NCBI RefSeq assembly: GCF_030272615.1 | Contig: NC_081406.1 | Location: 239,682,422-239,746,421, forward strand | From: Cryptomeria japonica | Taxonomy: Eukaryota > Streptophyta > Pinopsida > Cupressales > Cupressaceae | Direction of reading: 5' to 3' | DNA length: 64,000 bases | In this document: piece by piece, positions 10,829-22,345 of the stretch | Layout of the letters: each line of letters starts with the position of its first letter | How positions within the stretch are numbered: position 1 is the first letter of the stretch | Program-made: the position numbers and the translations under genes | Notes under the pieces: generated by a model | The model's database searches: none | What the model saw: only the letters and a program-made list of their open reading frames with translations | Told to the model about the DNA's origin: nothing

Positions 10829-12429
10829 AACTATCCATTGACACAAGTATGAGTGTATAGTCAAGGCAATAACCACACACACTCCTATCTCACATTTTTC
10901 TTCTTATCGGCAGCAACCTATCTTCTCCTTTGTCCTTATCAAGCATGGGGGTGAATGATCTGATCAACATGTAGGTCCCCCTTAGTCCTGCATCTCATTT
11001 AAGCCTTAGGAGATACCACTTATGCATTGAGTGGATAATGTTGCTCCATGGTCATGCTCTCTTCCTTCTTCCTCCATATCTTCTTGATTTCTTGCCTTCT
11101 CTCACTTGCAACCTTTGGAGAAATGTTGATCTTCTTCTGCTTATTTTCACTTTCTCTACAAACATTGGTGTAGTAGCATATAGCATTCATGCCATATGAA
11201 TGAATGGAGGATCTTCTATTAAACCAATCTACTTTTCTTCTTCTTCTGATCATGACATTATGGCTAGCTACCAGTCTCCATGGATTCCTTGACTATTCAG
11301 GAACACTTCTCCTTTTGTTCCATGCAAGTCTTTGTCTCTCATATCCCTTATAAATGCTTCCACACTGAGCATGTTTATTCCACTGGTTGCCATAAGACTA
11401 AGAGTTCTTCTTGCTGCATTCATGCTTTCTATGGCCAAGTCCATTGAAGTTATAACATATAATATTTGCATAACTAGGAGAGGGGATATGCATATTTCTA
11501 CTCTTTAAAACTTTGTGTCCATTTGTATGATATCTATGGCAACCTAAATTGTTTCTCACATATACCTTTCTATATTTTTCTACTCTATGGCCATAACCAT
11601 TACATGCAAAACAGTAACCGAGGAAGGACTTATTACTTACAAAATTATTTTTCCAAACATGAGAAGATCTTATTGGTTTGGCATCCCTATTTCTACTTTT
11701 ATGGGGATGGATCTTGTGTTGTCAACTCTCTGGAGATCTTCCAATTGATCCCTTTCTCTTCCATACCTGTCTTGACTTGAGGGTAGCATCATTCCTTTGT
11801 CTTCTACCAGTGAAAGATCTTCTGAACTATCTTGTCCTATTCTTGCTACAAGTGAAGCTATCTTCTTTCAACTTCCCTTTTTCTTTTGAATCTACGTTAT
11901 TCCTCACAGCACCAGTCTTCCTCTTCATGTCATCATGATTATAGTTATATTTATTTTATATCTAGGAGCATTTTTAACCATGAAGGTCTGACCCTTACCA
12001 TTTCCATTTGAGGAGACAAATTGAATATCTTTGCGGGAGGTCTCCTTTCTTATGGAGCATTCACCGATACCACATCCTAATCCATCAATATCCTTGGAGT
12101 TTTTTTATTTGCTTAACATCTTATCCAAGGCCTCAATGTTGCCATCATATCAAATCCTTACCTTGAGCTCATCTTGACACTTCTCAAGGTCTTTTCTGAG
12201 AGGCTCAAATTCATCATTCAACCTCTGACATTTTTGTCCTTGACCCCTAGTTTTGATGCTAAATCTTTACACCTACATATCTTGGTACCCAAGTCTGATT
12301 TGGATTCCACATTCACCCTCTTAGCATCATCCACTTGAGATTTTAGATTAGCAACAACCAACTCTGACTCTTGAAGAATTTTGACCAATCGGTTTTGTTC
12401 CACAATAGCAGCATTCTTGGATTGTGATA
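10829..12429 (-). pseudogene. Copia-S gag C-terminal half with zinc knuckles
   Basis: On the minus strand from 12429, a coiled-coil-like stretch (NRLVKILQESELVVANLKSQ) is followed by three tandem knuckle-like motifs between about 11625 and 11390: CFACNGYGHRVEKY, CHRYHTNGHKVLKS and CYNFNGLGHRKHEC. Several zinc ligands are replaced (Y, F or S for C). Large multi-knuckle gags with coiled coils are typical of the SIRE/Maximus copia lineage (family knowledge). The gag tail ends near 11020 (IKKIWRKKEES). No protease, integrase or RT motif follows before Copia-A or in 2330-3469. The N-terminal half is at 48290-48700, separated by the Tn-B insertion. Confidence 0.7.
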
Positions 12430-12701
12430 GCCCGTGAGCTATTTTTAACCCATGGGCTGCATGATTTTTGGGAATTCGATATCTAGTTTTTCGCCCAAAA
12501 ATTGCTAAAAAATACATTGAAAGACAAGTTTTTTATTGTTTTCAATCATTTTCATTGAATTTTTGTATTTTTTTTAATGTTTATTTATTTTTTCATTGAA
12601 AATATGGTTTTGTTCATGAAAACTAGTTTTTTAAAAATCAAATACAAAATTGTTTAAATTTGTTAACTAAATTCAATTGTTTACATTCAATTAGGTTAAA
12701 A

Positions 12702-14617
12702 ATGGGGGATAACAATGAAAACATTGATCAACCACAACCGCAACAACCAAACCCTCCTTTGCCAAACCCCTCTCAATTCAGGATTTAATTGCACAAAATT
12801 TGAATGAATTGAGGGGGATTGCAGATGTATATTGTAGGATCCCTCGCCTAAACCCAATGTTTGATCCTCTCATGTCGATCATCAAGAGTATGGAAACCAT
12901 GACTGAGGAGCACAATGCCACCCTCTTGTGGAAAGATTATATGAGGGAACAATATGTGGATGGCTTGTCCTGTAAGGAGATCAAGGATCTTGAAATATCC
13001 AAAGGTGCTATCACCTCATTGTTTGTGAATCCACACACTGGTCAACCTGTAGACCCCAAAAAAACAAATTTTTTTATTAAATGGTGCACATATGATGGTA
13101 TTGTGAAATTTTTTTGTGATTATTAGTGAATGGCTTTCGACAAACCACCCAACAACAATCTTGATGTCCCCTTCTATTTCATAAAAAAGTTGTATGCCAA
13201 GTTTGTGTTAGGAAAACATGTGAACTGCTTTGACATCCAACCTTTCCAGGGTGTGGGTTTAGGTATGCCCCAAAATAGACCTAGGGCAGTTAGATTAGTC
13301 CAAGGCCCATATGTCCCCCCTCATCCTATTGATCCCCCACCTCTAGATATCATTTGTGAGGTGGCATCATGGACCATATCAGCTATTCACTCTTTGAGTA
13401 GACTTTTGGTTTCTCAGGCTGGGTTAGTAGCTCAGCCTACTTTTGATGGTAGCCATGCATCCAGTGGCATTGACATGTCATCCTTGGCTCTACACATTGG
13501 CATGCCCCATAGTTGTGTCATGTGTGGGAACACATGCTTGGGTCCAGTTGAACAACCTGTTGATCCTCCTACAGATAGTGCAAATTATGAGGTGTATGAG
13601 ATGCATGATGCACCAGATGCTATGACACAAATTGGAGGATACCTTGGGGAGTCCTCACATGCTAGAGGTGAAGAGGCACCATCATCATACATTGATGATG
13701 TCATGGTAAGATTTCTATTTTCATAGTTCATGCTATATTTTAAATGAATATTTATAATCTAAATAATACTAAGTACTAATTTTTATTTACATGGTCTATT
13801 TAATAGTTGATGACTGAGGAGGAGTTGACACAGATTCAAGAGGGCACCTTTATGGTCATTTCATTTGGCCTTGATAGCTTGACGTACATATATTATTACA
13901 CCTAGTTGTTTGTATTTTATTGTACATGCATTCTTATCATTTATATTGGTATTAATTAGATTATATAGTAACTTGCATGTATATCTTATTTTACTCTTGT
14001 AGGGCACAAGCAGCACGAGTGTGAGGCAGTGTGATTTAGGATCTGGTAGTGCAATTGGAGACAAGGGAAAGATAATTGAATGCAAATATGATTGAATGAA
14101 TAGTTTAAATAACTTATAGTGATTATAGATGCCTAGACATAGATTGATAGTTTCATATACTTGTTGTCTATATGTATAGAGAATTCTTAGCTTCACATCC
14201 TTGTTGACTACACCTAGTATACCTGAAGATGAAGAAGAAGAAGAGATGCCTCAAGTACATGTGTGATTATTTTATTTTGTGTTTAGTAGATATAATTTTT
14301 TATTATTAGTGACAATTATATGCTAACTTGTATCAATGTCATGTTTGTGAACATATGTAGGTTGTGTATGAAAATATTGAAAACATACCTCCTCTACTGA
14401 AGACATACATCAAGAGTCCTGCAAAGCTAAAGAGAAAACGTGGAGATGAGGTAAATAAGAATAGTTCAATTATAGTTAATTTTTATGTTAAATTTTGGAA
14501 TGTGAGTTATATAATATAACTAATCTTAATCGTGGTTTATTTTTTCTTGTGCAGGATCCTTCAGAGCTGAGAAGTGCGGCAAAGAGGATTCATTTTGATG
14601 ATCCATCAGCAACTTAG
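12702..14617 (+). pseudogene. Tn-B gene A: spliced ORF of unknown function
   Basis: I do not recognise the family. It opens MGDNNENIDQPQPQQPNPP (12702); a +1 shift near 12775 leads to a frame to 13705 with two adjacent stops near 13125. A segment WKDYMREQYVDGLSCKEIKDL is followed by NPHTGQPVDPKKT, and the middle contains SCVMCGNTC. Consensus introns follow: 13706-13806 (GTAAGA...TAG), an acceptor at 14002, a small acidic exon 14218-14254 (PEDEEEEEMPQ), exon 14361-14450 with the basic cluster KLKRKRGDE, intron 14451-14554, and a final exon ending TAG at 14617. The basic patch could be a nuclear signal. Its place by the Tn-B end suggests an accessory transposition protein; that is inference. 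Confidence 0.55.
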
Positions 14618-14989
14618 GATGTTATAGATAGTTTTGGGATGCTTACATGTCTAGTTGGCATGTATATTTTGTATATGGACATACATTCATGTATATAGAC
14701 ATACATTTTGTTTGAGTTGGCATTTATGCCATATTTTTGTATGGACATACACTTGTAATCATTTGACATTTTCATATATAAAGAAGTTGATATTTGGTCA
14801 TATAAATTGTTTCTCATATGTGAATGGTTTTATCATGGAAATCTTTAATTTTCATTCCAATAATTAACAATGGTTAATAATGGTTATTTAATGAACCATA
14901 CAATTCATTTCATTTCATCGTAAGTGTTGTTTGTATAATGAAAAATATAATTCATTTAATGAACAATAATTGATACAATTCATTATTAC
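14618..14989. other. Gene A 3' flank, AT-rich
   Basis: Contains repeated TGGACATACA / TAGACATACATT strings between 14680 and 14760 and no coding signal. A similar run of CATATAGGCATACAA appears in opposite orientation near 18110-18210, at the 3' side of gene remnant B. Confidence 0.4.
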
Positions 14990-16705
14990 CATATGCATGC
15001 TCCTAAATTCCCCCCCCACATGGTCGAACGCTCGGGGTCATACCCTACCGGCGTCGTCCCTTGAGCACCATAAGTGGGAAAAATTGTTAAACTTTGACAG
15101 GCCCTAACTCAGAATCCATGGCACCTGTGAATGATCTATTTGAACCTACAGGTCCATGAGAGGGGTCCCTACAAAATCCTATCTCAATTTTTCAATTTTA
15201 CCTGTGGTTTTATTAGGGCAACATTTTTTCGGTTGGCCAAAAACTCATTAGTCTCATTCAATTGAATGTTGTTGCGTGGCCAATTTCTCATTCTGCTCAT
15301 CATGATAATGAACTGTCAGCTCTGACATGTCCAGTTAGGCATTATTACCCCATGCATGCTCCTATTTTTACCCCCCACTCGGTCGAACACTCGGTGTCAT
15401 ACACTACCAGCATCGTCCCTTGAGCACCCTATGTGCTAAAAATTGTCAAACTTTGATGGTCCCTAACTTAGAATCCATGGCACCTTTGAATGATCTATTT
15501 GAACCTACGAGTCCACAAGAAGGGTACCTACAAAATCCTATCTCATTTTTTCAAAGTTCTCTTGTTTTTTATTAGGGCAGCATTTTTTCGGTTGGCAAAA
15601 AAATCATCAACCTCATTTTATCGAATGTTGTTACGTGGCCAATTTCTTGTTCTTCTTGTCTTGATAATGAACCGTCAACTCCAACATGTCTAGTTAGGAA
15701 TTATTACCCTATGCATGCTCCTATTTCCCCCCCCCCCCTACTTGGTCGAATGCTCGGGGTCATACCCTACCGATGTCGTCCCTTGAGCACCCTACGTGCT
15801 AAAAATTGTCAAACTTTGACGAGCCCTAACTCAGAATCCATGGCACCTGTGAATGATCCATTTGAAACTATGGGTCCATGAGAGGGGTACCTACAAAATC
15901 CTATCTCAGTTTTTCAAAGTTATCTTGGGTTTTATTAGGGCAACATTTTTTCGGTTGGCGAAAAAACCGTTAGGCTCATTTTATCGAATGTTGTCACGTT
16001 GCCAATTTCTTGTTCTACTTGTCTTGATAATGAACCGTTAGCTCCAAAATGTCTAGGTAGGCATTATTAACCTATGAATTCTCCTATTTTCCCCCCCCAC
16101 TTGGTCGAACACTCGGGGTCATACCCTACCGACGTCGTCCCTTGAGCACCCTAAATGCTAAAAATTGTCAAACTTTGGCAGGCCCTAACTCAAAATCCAT
16201 GGCACTTGCAGATGAATCGTTTGAACCTAGAGGTCCACGAGAGGGGTCCCTACAAAATCCTGTCTTGGTTTTTCAAGTTTCCCTACGGTTTTAATAGGGC
16301 AGCATTTTTTTGGTTGGCAAAAAAATCATGAGTCTCATTCAATTGAACGTTGTTGCATGGCGAATTTCTTGTTCTTCTCATCGTGATAATGAATCATCAT
16401 ATTTGACATGTTTAGTTAGGCATTATTACCCTATGCATGCTCCTATTTTCCCCCCCACTCGGTCGAAAGCTTGGGGTCATACCCTAACAATGTCGTCCCT
16501 TGAGCACCCTAAGTGCTGAAAATTGTCAAACTTTGACGGGTGCTAACTCAGAATCCATGGCACCTACAAATGATCCATTTGAACCTAAGGGTCCATGAGA
16601 GGGGTCCCTAAAAAATCCTATCTCGGTTTTTCAATTTTCCCTTTGGTTTTATTAGGGCAACATTTTTTTAGTTGGTGAAAAAATCGTCAGTCTCATTCAA
16701 TGAAA
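14990..16705. repeat. ~360-bp tandem repeat, four copies plus a partial fifth
   Basis: Units begin at CATGCTCCTA (about 14994, 15353, 15712, 16073, 16434), each with a C-run, then GGTCGAA, a CTCGGGGTCATACCCTAC block, GTCGTCCCTTGAGCACC, CAAACTTTGACG, and TCAGAATCCATGGCACC. The fifth copy stops near 16705. Neighbouring copies differ at many sites and the C-run varies from six to about eleven. The frames 15490-15693 and 15853-16041 are the same phase in successive units and are not genes. The array lies inside Tn-B. Confidence 0.92.
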
Positions 16706-18214
16706 AATATAGATAAACAAGCATTACACTGTAGACACATAATGATCATCAATATTTCCATGTATTGTATACACATAATTACCATTACACTTGCATGTGA
16801 CATCCATGAAGGGATATGAAGGGATATTTTGTAAACAATCAGAAACCTTTAATGATAATCAAGTTGAGGCCTTGAGATTTATGCAATATGGTTCAAGTCC
16901 AAAATTGTACCCTGAAGCCACACACTCTTCCCTCTCCTAGCATACACTAATGAGTCACAAGTTAACATAACATCGGGCAGGATTTTATGAGAGTATTTTG
17001 ATTTTACTTATGTCTTGTGTATTATAATAAAGACCAATTTGCCAATGCAACATCTTCATATGAGCGAAAAGATTCATTTTATCTCAATACAGTTGTAGCT
17101 ATTTCATTATTAGAAAAAATAAATAATTTCTGCACTACATGATAGTCTAATTTAATATCTATCAGTCACCAGAATAACCCAAGGCCATTTCACGGCTAGT
17201 ACAAAAGAGACTACATTAATATTCTCTAAGCCAAACTCACTTGAATGTCCAAGAAAATAAATTTTAATCCTAGAACATCAAGATGTTGAATAAAACTATA
17301 AGAGGAAATGACCACATAGCTTAACATGTAAGCATACATGAAGGTTAGTGGTTGAAAAACTAGGCAGATAAAATATACAAAAATCCGTTATTAGTATCCT
17401 CTATATTATGGATTTGAATTGATGTTCTCAATTAGTTATTATTTGATAAGCTTTTCTTCATAAGGCACAACCATCTAATAGTTATCATATTAGGACAACC
17501 ACCCATGAATTTCAAAGATTGATATTTATTTCTAAACGTCACACTCACAAGATTAATAATGAAATGACATTTATGATTCATCAAATGCTGACAAAGTCTA
17601 ATCAAAGTTCAACTTCAAGATGTATACAACATATCATGTTCAACTTCAAGATGCATACAACTTACCATATTCAAGCTCATGCCAACCACCACTTGGATAT
17701 GATGTATTCTTTTAACAACATGCTAACAATAATAAATATCAAATCTACTTGTTTGTAAGCAAATTAAAGCTATAGTATCCCTATCATCTACATAGGAAGG
17801 AAGAATCTCCAGACAAATCTAAAATAAAATGATATTAATTCAATTAGGTTCTTTTCAATCTTTCCAAAAATATGATGGAAGCATCCCCTTGTAATTATTA
17901 TTTTCAGTCTTCCATGTATCTCTTATTCTTCAGACTAATATGACCCATATTTTTTGAAAGGAAAACAATTTCGTACTTTCTTGGAAATTCTTAACAACAT
18001 TTTTTCCTTTTTTTTTTCTTATCTTTTTAAATTTAAATTGTTTTTCTATTGATACTGTGCACGAGTAAGTCATGAAAAATTGTTATATGTCGATTAAAGT
18101 ACAATATATGTAATAAAATCATATAGTCATACAAAAAAGCCATATAGACATATAATGTCATATATCTAGAAATATATATGCAAAAATGCCATATAGGCAT
18201 ACAACAAAGGACCT
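16706..18214. other. AT-rich interval without recognisable gene
   Basis: I see no domain, splice-consistent exon series or terminal repeat. ORFs at 17519-17758 (plus) and 18033-18269 (minus) are low-complexity, His/Met/Tyr-rich frames in AT-rich sequence and are rejected. It is probably interior Tn-B sequence. Confidence 0.5.
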
Positions 18215-19187
18215 TAATGTAGTCACTTCCCTCTAGGGGAAGGAAAGAGATCACAAGCCACCTTTGCATGTCAAGTGGAGGGAGATGTATATGATGGTTA
18301 CTTTCAAACCCGGTGAATTGAACTCCTCTCTAAAATATGTTGGACCTTCAACCAAAACAATAAAAAGTACACACATTAATAAACATTAATTGAATTATAC
18401 AAATCAACATATGAGATCATAATCACTTACCGAAACTAATAATCTCTCTCAACCAATTTTTGCAATAAGTCATTCATAATAGGGGCACACTCACAATCTG
18501 AAGTTGCAAAGCCATGTGGCAAGCATCAAAATAGAAATTTACTAATTTGACTCATACTATTGTCAAAGGCATCAAAGATGCTACTACTAGAGAACACCAT
18601 GCTCCATTGTGGAGCAAATATTAGGTGCATCTGATGTCAACATCTAAAAATGAAACAATGTTATTCAATTTCCAAAATCTAACTGACTTTATTTTACAAA
18701 CCATTAATGAATAAATATAGACAAGGTTACCTGAGTGAAAGTTCGATGACCACCTTGACTAGTAGGTGTTGATGTTGAAGGCCCAACATTAACCTATTCA
18801 ACATCTAATGTGAGTTATAAGATTACCACTCACATAAGGTTAAACTACTCGCATGTATTATATTTATAATTTCTTTACTAGTTACAAACCTGTGGATTTG
18901 ACATCATCATGCAATCAAAAGGCGGAAGGCCATTAGATTGAGGGTGAACACTTTGACCCTAAAATTTTATTATAATCACTCTAGTAAGTTAGTTAATATT
19001 AGATTTCAAAATAAAATAATTCTAGTAATTTACTTAATATTATGTTTCAAAATAAAATTTAATAAATTGAATTTGAACTTGTTCAAATTTACTTGACTAT
19101 CAATGTCAAATGTTTGATTCAATAGATGATCTGTCATGACAATTTGATCCACTGCAGATGTGTCCTAGCCACGTGCATTTAAATCAT
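18215..19187 (-). pseudogene. Tn-B gene B: spliced gene remnant of unknown function
   Basis: Exon-like blocks on the minus strand are bounded by GT...AG sites: an exon ending 19093 (HLLNQTFDIDSQ, donor GTAAAT), exon 18958-18900 (GQSVHPQSNGLPPFDCMMM), exon 18804-18731 (VGPSTSTPTSQGGHRTFTQ, donor GTAACC) and exon 18643-18431 (QWSMVFSSSSIFDAFDNSM then CECAPIMNDLLQKLVERDY, donor GTAAGT). Introns are about 80-140 bp. Several stops lie inside. No known domain is apparent. Once Gypsy-G is removed this lies directly 3' of the transposase relic at 39986-42946 on the same strand, so it may be the tail of that gene or a second accessory gene. Confidence 0.5.
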
Positions 19188-19563
19188 CTTCATGATCATA
19201 AACACAACAAGACCCACAATTTAATCTCATTAATGCACAAAGGAATATCTATCATCACCAAGAGAGGGTCTTGTCAATGGTGAATGATCTAGCATGAACT
19301 TGTATTTTTAAGAATTGTTAGTCTACACATAAAATGCATGGATGTACATAAAGGGTTTATGATAATCACTTTAACTAAAATGCATGATAATAAATGAAAA
19401 GGTAGGATTATATACCATAAAAATATGTCCCTTCGAATTATATAAAAAAAACCCACTATGTTGACGCAAAAATCATAATGTGATACTGTTGCATATCATC
19501 AACAAGGACCTTCATGAGCATATAGGTTTTGCAATAATTATATCACAAAAAAATGTCAAATAG
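19188..19563. other. Tn-B interior left of the Gypsy-G insertion
   Basis: Non-coding. The stretch 19425-19485 (TATGTCCCTTC then CCCACTATG and GCAAAAATCAT) matches 39788-39842 on the other side of Gypsy-G in the same orientation, so Tn-B held a short direct repeat before it was split. Confidence 0.45.
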
Positions 19564-22000
19564 TGTTTGTTGTTCTCAGAAAAGAGAAAACCAAGTTCAC
19601 CTGCAATCTATCTATGAAATAGCCAATCTCAATCAATGAAATGCTTCAGGGCTTGGACAACATAACAAGGATCTAAATCCTACTACTCTTCAGGCTCTGC
19701 AAAACCTAGGTGGGTATGCCTTTGATGCATTTACTCAGACCCATTACACACATATGGCAGCATCAACAAAAGCAGATAGATTTCATAGGGCTTAACAACT
19801 AGGAGGTTACTACAGATGGGCTAGATCTACATTAACATCTCTACTAGGTTGAAGCATAAGATAGGTGGAACAAAATAAACCTACAAACATGAAAGTAAAA
19901 GGATAATTGATTATTAGAAAAATTTGAGAATCCCAAGAATCTACAAGACTAGTGCCTTATCCAAGGGCATGGAGTCATACATCAAACTGTAAATGGAAAC
20001 TTCTATTGTAAATCCAATTTATTGAGAAAGATATCCTTGTATTAATGCCTAACATTAATACATTCTAAACCCAAACAAAGGATCATACATATCCAAAAAT
20101 TATCCTGAATCCAAAATGATTGTTCATAGAATTTAAACCTTTCTTTGAAGAGTACCTAAGAACACCGATTACACTCCCACTTTGAGAGGACAAACCCAAA
20201 CTCCCTTGAAGACTAGATTTATTGAAAACAAGAGAAGGCCTAGAGACAATCCAATAAACTATATATATGCCTTACATATATGTGACTTGAAACAAGAAAC
20301 ACCTACAACAAGAAGATGAACTCCATTACTTGAAAAAGACATTATATTACAAGCTCTGTAAAAACTCAGAATTCGAAACCAAGATTAAGGAGCCTTGCTC
20401 AAAAGAATCTAGAACCCCTACAATATGAGAAGACCCCTGAATAAGAGGGCTCAAAGAAGAAAATTGGATCCCATTGGTGACCCATGCAACTACCAAATCT
20501 TCTCATTAACTGCCCACACACTCATCCTGTAGAAAATCATCACCTTCTGACTAAAAAAAAAATTCTAAGATCCCGAGGTAACTACCCCAAGAATTTTTTT
20601 CATGGGTTATACTTGACTCTAGAAACAGGTTCCTTGGATCGAGAGATTTCCAACAATATACAATACATCTACATTCAGGCAAAAAATAATCCCTCGGGTG
20701 AATTAATCTGTCAGGCCAGTCAAGCACAATAGTCATTTAAATCTTTTCATTTTCACTATAGTCAAAACTATATATTTAAATTTGACTTTCCCACACAGAT
20801 CTCTGCCACATGTCACCTTAGGATTGGTTCATGAGTCCATCTGTGCACCACTTGTCCTACCACCTGAGCACAACTGGGCCCATTGTTTAGTCACCTTTGG
20901 TTCTATTGGATATCATTCTTTTGGCCAAACTACCTCGCTCGACGAGCCATTCACATGTTCCATCGAACCTGTAGTTTCATCGACACCCCTACCTTATTGG
21001 TGGGACCAGCTCTAATTTCTTTGATGTGCTCCATGTCGATGGAACAGAGCCTTTGGCGAAACTGTTCAGGGATTCATTGTGGCTAGGGTCTTCTCGAATA
21101 AGTCACCTGCCATCTGTTTTGCTGCATGACCGCCACCTCACCACTTGTTGGACCCACTACATGGACTTGGGCTCACCAACTCACCTACCACTGGATCACC
21201 ACCTCACCAGTCACCAAGTCATGGTGAGTATCCATTAGGCAACTTTTTGTTGTGACTTGGTGCCAAGTGTTGATCTTCCTCAGATCACCATCGGATTTGC
21301 CCAACTTGCATGACTGTTACCTCTTTGCGCCAGCCTACACAAAATTTGGACGCATTGAGATGTGCGTGTGGGGTCCATCGAGCCATGAGCATCCACTTGC
21401 CAAAAGCCATCAAGCTTTGACACTAAGGATAAATTCAATGTTGTTTTTAAATACAAAAATGCTCCTCCCCACAGCCAATGTGGGATAAATGGTTATGCCT
21501 AGGCCCTTCCATTAGGTCGTCGGGATAACATTGAGACCACTCACCCCAATCGTCGATGATCATCACCTCGGCTAGCATCTTCCTTTCGGGTCTGTGGGAT
21601 AAAATGAAACCACTCCCCACAAAACCCAATAACTCCCACCGGGTCATCGGTGTAGGTGCACGACTAGTCCTACCAATATCTGATGGCACTACTCTGGTCC
21701 ATCCACCTTTCTATCGAGTCATCAGCGTAGGGGAGAACCTTGCCTGCCAATACCTGATACAACCGCTCAATGCCTTGTTCTTTCTCATCGGGGCATCGAG
21801 GTAACATGAAACCACTTCCTCTGATACCAGATGACTTCCTCCATACTCTAGCGACCTCATCGGGTTAAGTCTTGCCAATCAGGGTAGGTCTTGTCAATAA
21901 GGCAAAAATTCAAAAAATGCCATAAACCACACCAAGAGGAAGTGTAGATGCAAAATTCTTCAAATGGGCCCCTCAAATTCACCTAATTTTATGAGTCCCA
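19564..22000 (-). repeat. Gypsy-G 3' LTR
   Basis: 2437 bp, intact. It starts TGTTTGTTGTTC and ends GAGTCCCA on the plus strand. It aligns with 24904-25949 and then with 38330-39721, switching at the GGTTA where Tat-P inserted. About 7% differences are seen in the first 165 bases compared. Several short frames between 20484 and 21804 are non-coding LTR sequence. Confidence 0.9.
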
Positions 22001-22345
22001 ATAGTGGCTCTAATTGGGGATGGTTGATTGCAAGATCAACACAAGAATTCAGAAACATTGGTAGAGTAGACCACCCCAAAACAAGACACATCCCTTCTCT
22101 TAAATTCTTCAATGAGCTTCACTCTCCAAAACAGGGGATCCTTATTCAAAACCACACAACTGAAGTAAAGCAACTGTACAATATATGATTTATTTATATA
22201 TGGCTCCTAGCCCCCAAAGTTGAAACCAGCTCTTTCCCTTATCAAAAATTTGATTCTCATCACTTAAAAATGTGAACAATCTGAAGTAAACACTAATCAT
22301 CAGAGAATTGTTTCTATAGTGACACACATCTTTCAACATGCTTTT
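22001..22345 (-). other. Gypsy-G 3' untranslated internal region
   Basis: Lies between the gag stop and the 3' LTR. No strong polypurine tract is seen directly before the LTR; the nearest purine-rich string on the minus strand is AATTAGAGCC. Confidence 0.45.

Noticed and set aside
15490-16041. Two similar plus-strand ORFs suggesting a duplicated small gene
   Set aside because: They are the same frame of successive 360-bp tandem units and are broken in the other units.
17519-18269. Small ORFs on both strands in the AT-rich interval
   Set aside because: Low complexity, no homologous copy, no coding signal.
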